DNA from: an uncultured Alphaproteobacteria bacterium
GTDB lineage: Bacteria > Pseudomonadota > Alphaproteobacteria > Micropepsales > Micropepsaceae
Assembly (NCBI GenBank): GCA_903922545.1
Contig: CAIXUE010000180.1
Coordinates: 1 to 6,014, forward strand
Direction: 5' to 3'
Length of the DNA stretch: 6,014 nt
Positions 5,043-6,014 of the stretch are shown one piece after another. A model generated the notes under the pieces. That model made no database searches, had not been told where the DNA came from, and saw only the letters and a program-made list of their open reading frames with translations. The position numbers and the translations under genes were made by a program. Numbering within the stretch: the stretch's first letter is position 1; the number at the start of each line of letters is the position of its first letter.

Positions 5043-5551
5043 CACGCATGTCCCGCACGGCGCAGGGCCAGGCCGGTTTCTTCCTGCCGGATGCGCCAGA
5101 ACAGAAGCATGCCATTGGCCAGGAAAAAGACCAGCGCCACCCCCGTTTCATCGAACACCAGCGGCAGCACCAGAATTTCCCCCGCCACCACCAGATAATT
5201 GGGATGGCGCACAAAACGGTAAGGCCCGCTTGTCACCAACGGCGCGCCGGGCAGGCAGATGATGCGGGTTGTCCAGTAAGGCCCCAGCGTGGCCAGCACC
5301 CATAGCCGCAGGCCTTGCAGCACCACAAAGATGGCGAGAAAGCCCCAATGGATGGGCGCGGCATGCGGCAGGTACCACAGGATCGCGGCCAGCCAGGCGG
5401 CATGCAGCGCCACGATCAAAGGATAATGCGCCGCGCCGATTTCAAAGGCGCCGCGCGCCAGAAGCGCTTTTGTATTGCGCCGGGCCAGAACCAATTCCCC
5501 CAGTCTTTGCAGCGCCACCAGCGCCAGAATGACATAGGGCAGCGTGTTCAT
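5042..5551 (-). CDS. ICMT-family methyltransferase (SrsB/BpsB-like)
   Basis: The 169-residue membrane protein has hydrophobic segments near residues 4-22, 43-60, 68-88 and 120-152. The isoprenylcysteine carboxyl methyltransferase signature is at 90-119: GPYWTTRIICLPGAPLV, then TSGPYRFVRHPNYL, with RHPNY the SAM-binding core. EETGL (157-161) supplies the conserved downstream acidic pair. Bacterial members next to type III polyketide synthases (SrsB in Streptomyces, BpsB in Bacillus) O-methylate alkylresorcinols or alkylpyrones in the membrane, and that is the likely job here. The start overlaps the PKS stop as ATGA, and its own stop overlaps the start of the hydroxylase, so the genes are very likely co-translated. 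The exact hydroxyl group modified cannot be told from sequence. Confidence 0.85.
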   Translation of the reverse strand: MNTLPYVILALVALQRLGELVLARRNTKALLARGAFEIGAAHYPLIVALHAAWLAAILWYLPHAAPIHWGFLAIFVVLQGLRLWVLATLGPYWTTRIICLPGAPLVTSGPYRFVRHPNYLVVAGEILVLPLVFDETGVALVFFLANGMLLFWRIRQEETGLALRRAGHA

Positions 5552-6014
5552 CGCCCGTCCAGCATCAGGAAAGTCGAGGTAAAGCCAGGGCCCAGCGCGG
5601 TGAAAAGCGTCTGCTTGCCCATCAGCGCGATGCGTTCGGCGACGAACAAAGCGGTGACGGCGGACATGTTGCCGAAATCGCGCAGCACGCCGCGGCTTTC
5701 CTTCAAATCGCCGCGCTGCATTTCCATGGCGTCTTCCAGTGCATCCAGCACCTTGGCGCCGCCGGGATGACAGGCAAAGCCGGAAATGTCGGACAGCGCG
5801 ATTTTGTTGCGGGATAAAAACTCGTCCAGCAGGCCGCGGAAATCGCGCGCCACCAGATCGGGAATGCTTTTGGCGAAGCGGGCCTTGAGCCCGTCTTCCG
5901 CCATGTCCCAGCCCATGATGTCGAGCGAATGCGGCCAGGTATATTCACCGGAAGCGCCGACCACGGGCCCCTCGCCTTCGGTGGAAATAATGGCGCCGGC
6001 GGCGCCGTCGCCGA
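5548..6014 (-). CDS. Type III polyketide synthase, C-terminal part
   Basis: The frame is open to the right edge, so the N-terminal half with the catalytic Cys lies outside the window; 154 residues are visible of an expected 350-400. It opens with GDGAAGAIIS, the chalcone-synthase-fold turn. It continues through SLDIMGWDMAEDGLKARF, the catalytic His in FACHPGGAKVLDALE (His codon at 5769-5767), the catalytic Asn in FGNMSAVTALFV (Asn codon at 5670-5668) and the terminal GPGFT loop. Such enzymes condense malonyl-CoA onto an acyl-CoA starter and cyclise the chain. Bacterial homologues paired with an ICMT methyltransferase (SrsA, BpsA) use long fatty acyl starters to make alkylresorcinols or alkylpyrones. 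It is the most upstream visible gene of the operon. Whether the product is a resorcinol, pyrone or quinone precursor cannot be decided from this part. Confidence 0.9.
   Translation of the reverse strand, partial: GDGAAGAIISTEGEGPVVGASGEYTWPHSLDIMGWDMAEDGLKARFAKSIPDLVARDFRGLLDEFLSRNKIALSDISGFACHPGGAKVLDALEDAMEMQRGDLKESRGVLRDFGNMSAVTALFVAERIALMGKQTLFTALGPGFTSTFLMLDGR

Noticed and set aside
1..6014. CRISPR arrays, tRNA or rRNA genes, insertion sequences
   Set aside because: I saw no regularly spaced repeats, no tRNA-like cloverleaf or rRNA segments, and no transposase motifs on either strand.

Overview
The window looks like a GC-rich alphaproteobacterial chromosome. The reasons are the high-GC codon use, a set of DUF3309 and other small stress-type genes, and a GGAAC-N17-GTT element matching the promoter class read by the alphaproteobacterial general-stress sigma factor EcfG. 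I cannot name the genus from sequence alone. Genes are tightly packed. Both ends are cut inside genes: a family 2 glycosyltransferase at the left edge and a type III polyketide synthase at the right edge.

Left part (1-1291). On the minus strand there is a set of three very small genes: a DUF3309 membrane peptide (780-628), a 71-residue soluble protein (616-401) and a 55-residue single-span membrane protein (388-221). The two junctions between them are 11 and 12 nt. A perfect 18-bp inverted repeat begins inside the last gene, and about 150 nt further on comes the 5' end of a glycosyltransferase gene whose Shine-Dalgarno lies inside a second hairpin. On the plus strand, divergent from the small genes, is a secreted PRC-barrel-like protein (905-1291). 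The 124-nt divergent region holds a symmetric GGAAC-N17-GTTCC element that can be read as an EcfG-type promoter in both directions. A second dyad beside it has the same 17-nt spacing. I read this as a stress-induced envelope locus.

Centre (1394-2560). A complete gene of the cyclopropane-fatty-acyl-phospholipid synthase family lies on the plus strand. Its stop codon overlaps by 4 nt the stop of the convergent operon.

Right part (2557-6014, minus strand). Four overlapping genes form one transcription unit, in the order type III polyketide synthase (C-terminal part only), ICMT-family methyltransferase, AlkB-like di-iron membrane hydroxylase, and DHA2-type MFS transporter. Type III PKS plus ICMT-type methyltransferase is the known core of bacterial phenolic-lipid and alkylpyrone pathways (SrsA/SrsB in Streptomyces, BpsA/BpsB in Bacillus). 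The proposed scheme is: long-chain acyl starter, then alkylresorcinol or alkylpyrone, O-methylation, oxidation by the AlkB-like enzyme, and export or membrane placement by the MFS protein. The last two steps are inference. The AlkB-like protein keeps all nine expected histidines but has lost the acidic residues of its usual motifs. The operon is the most interesting system in the window, and the bidirectional stress promoter is the second.
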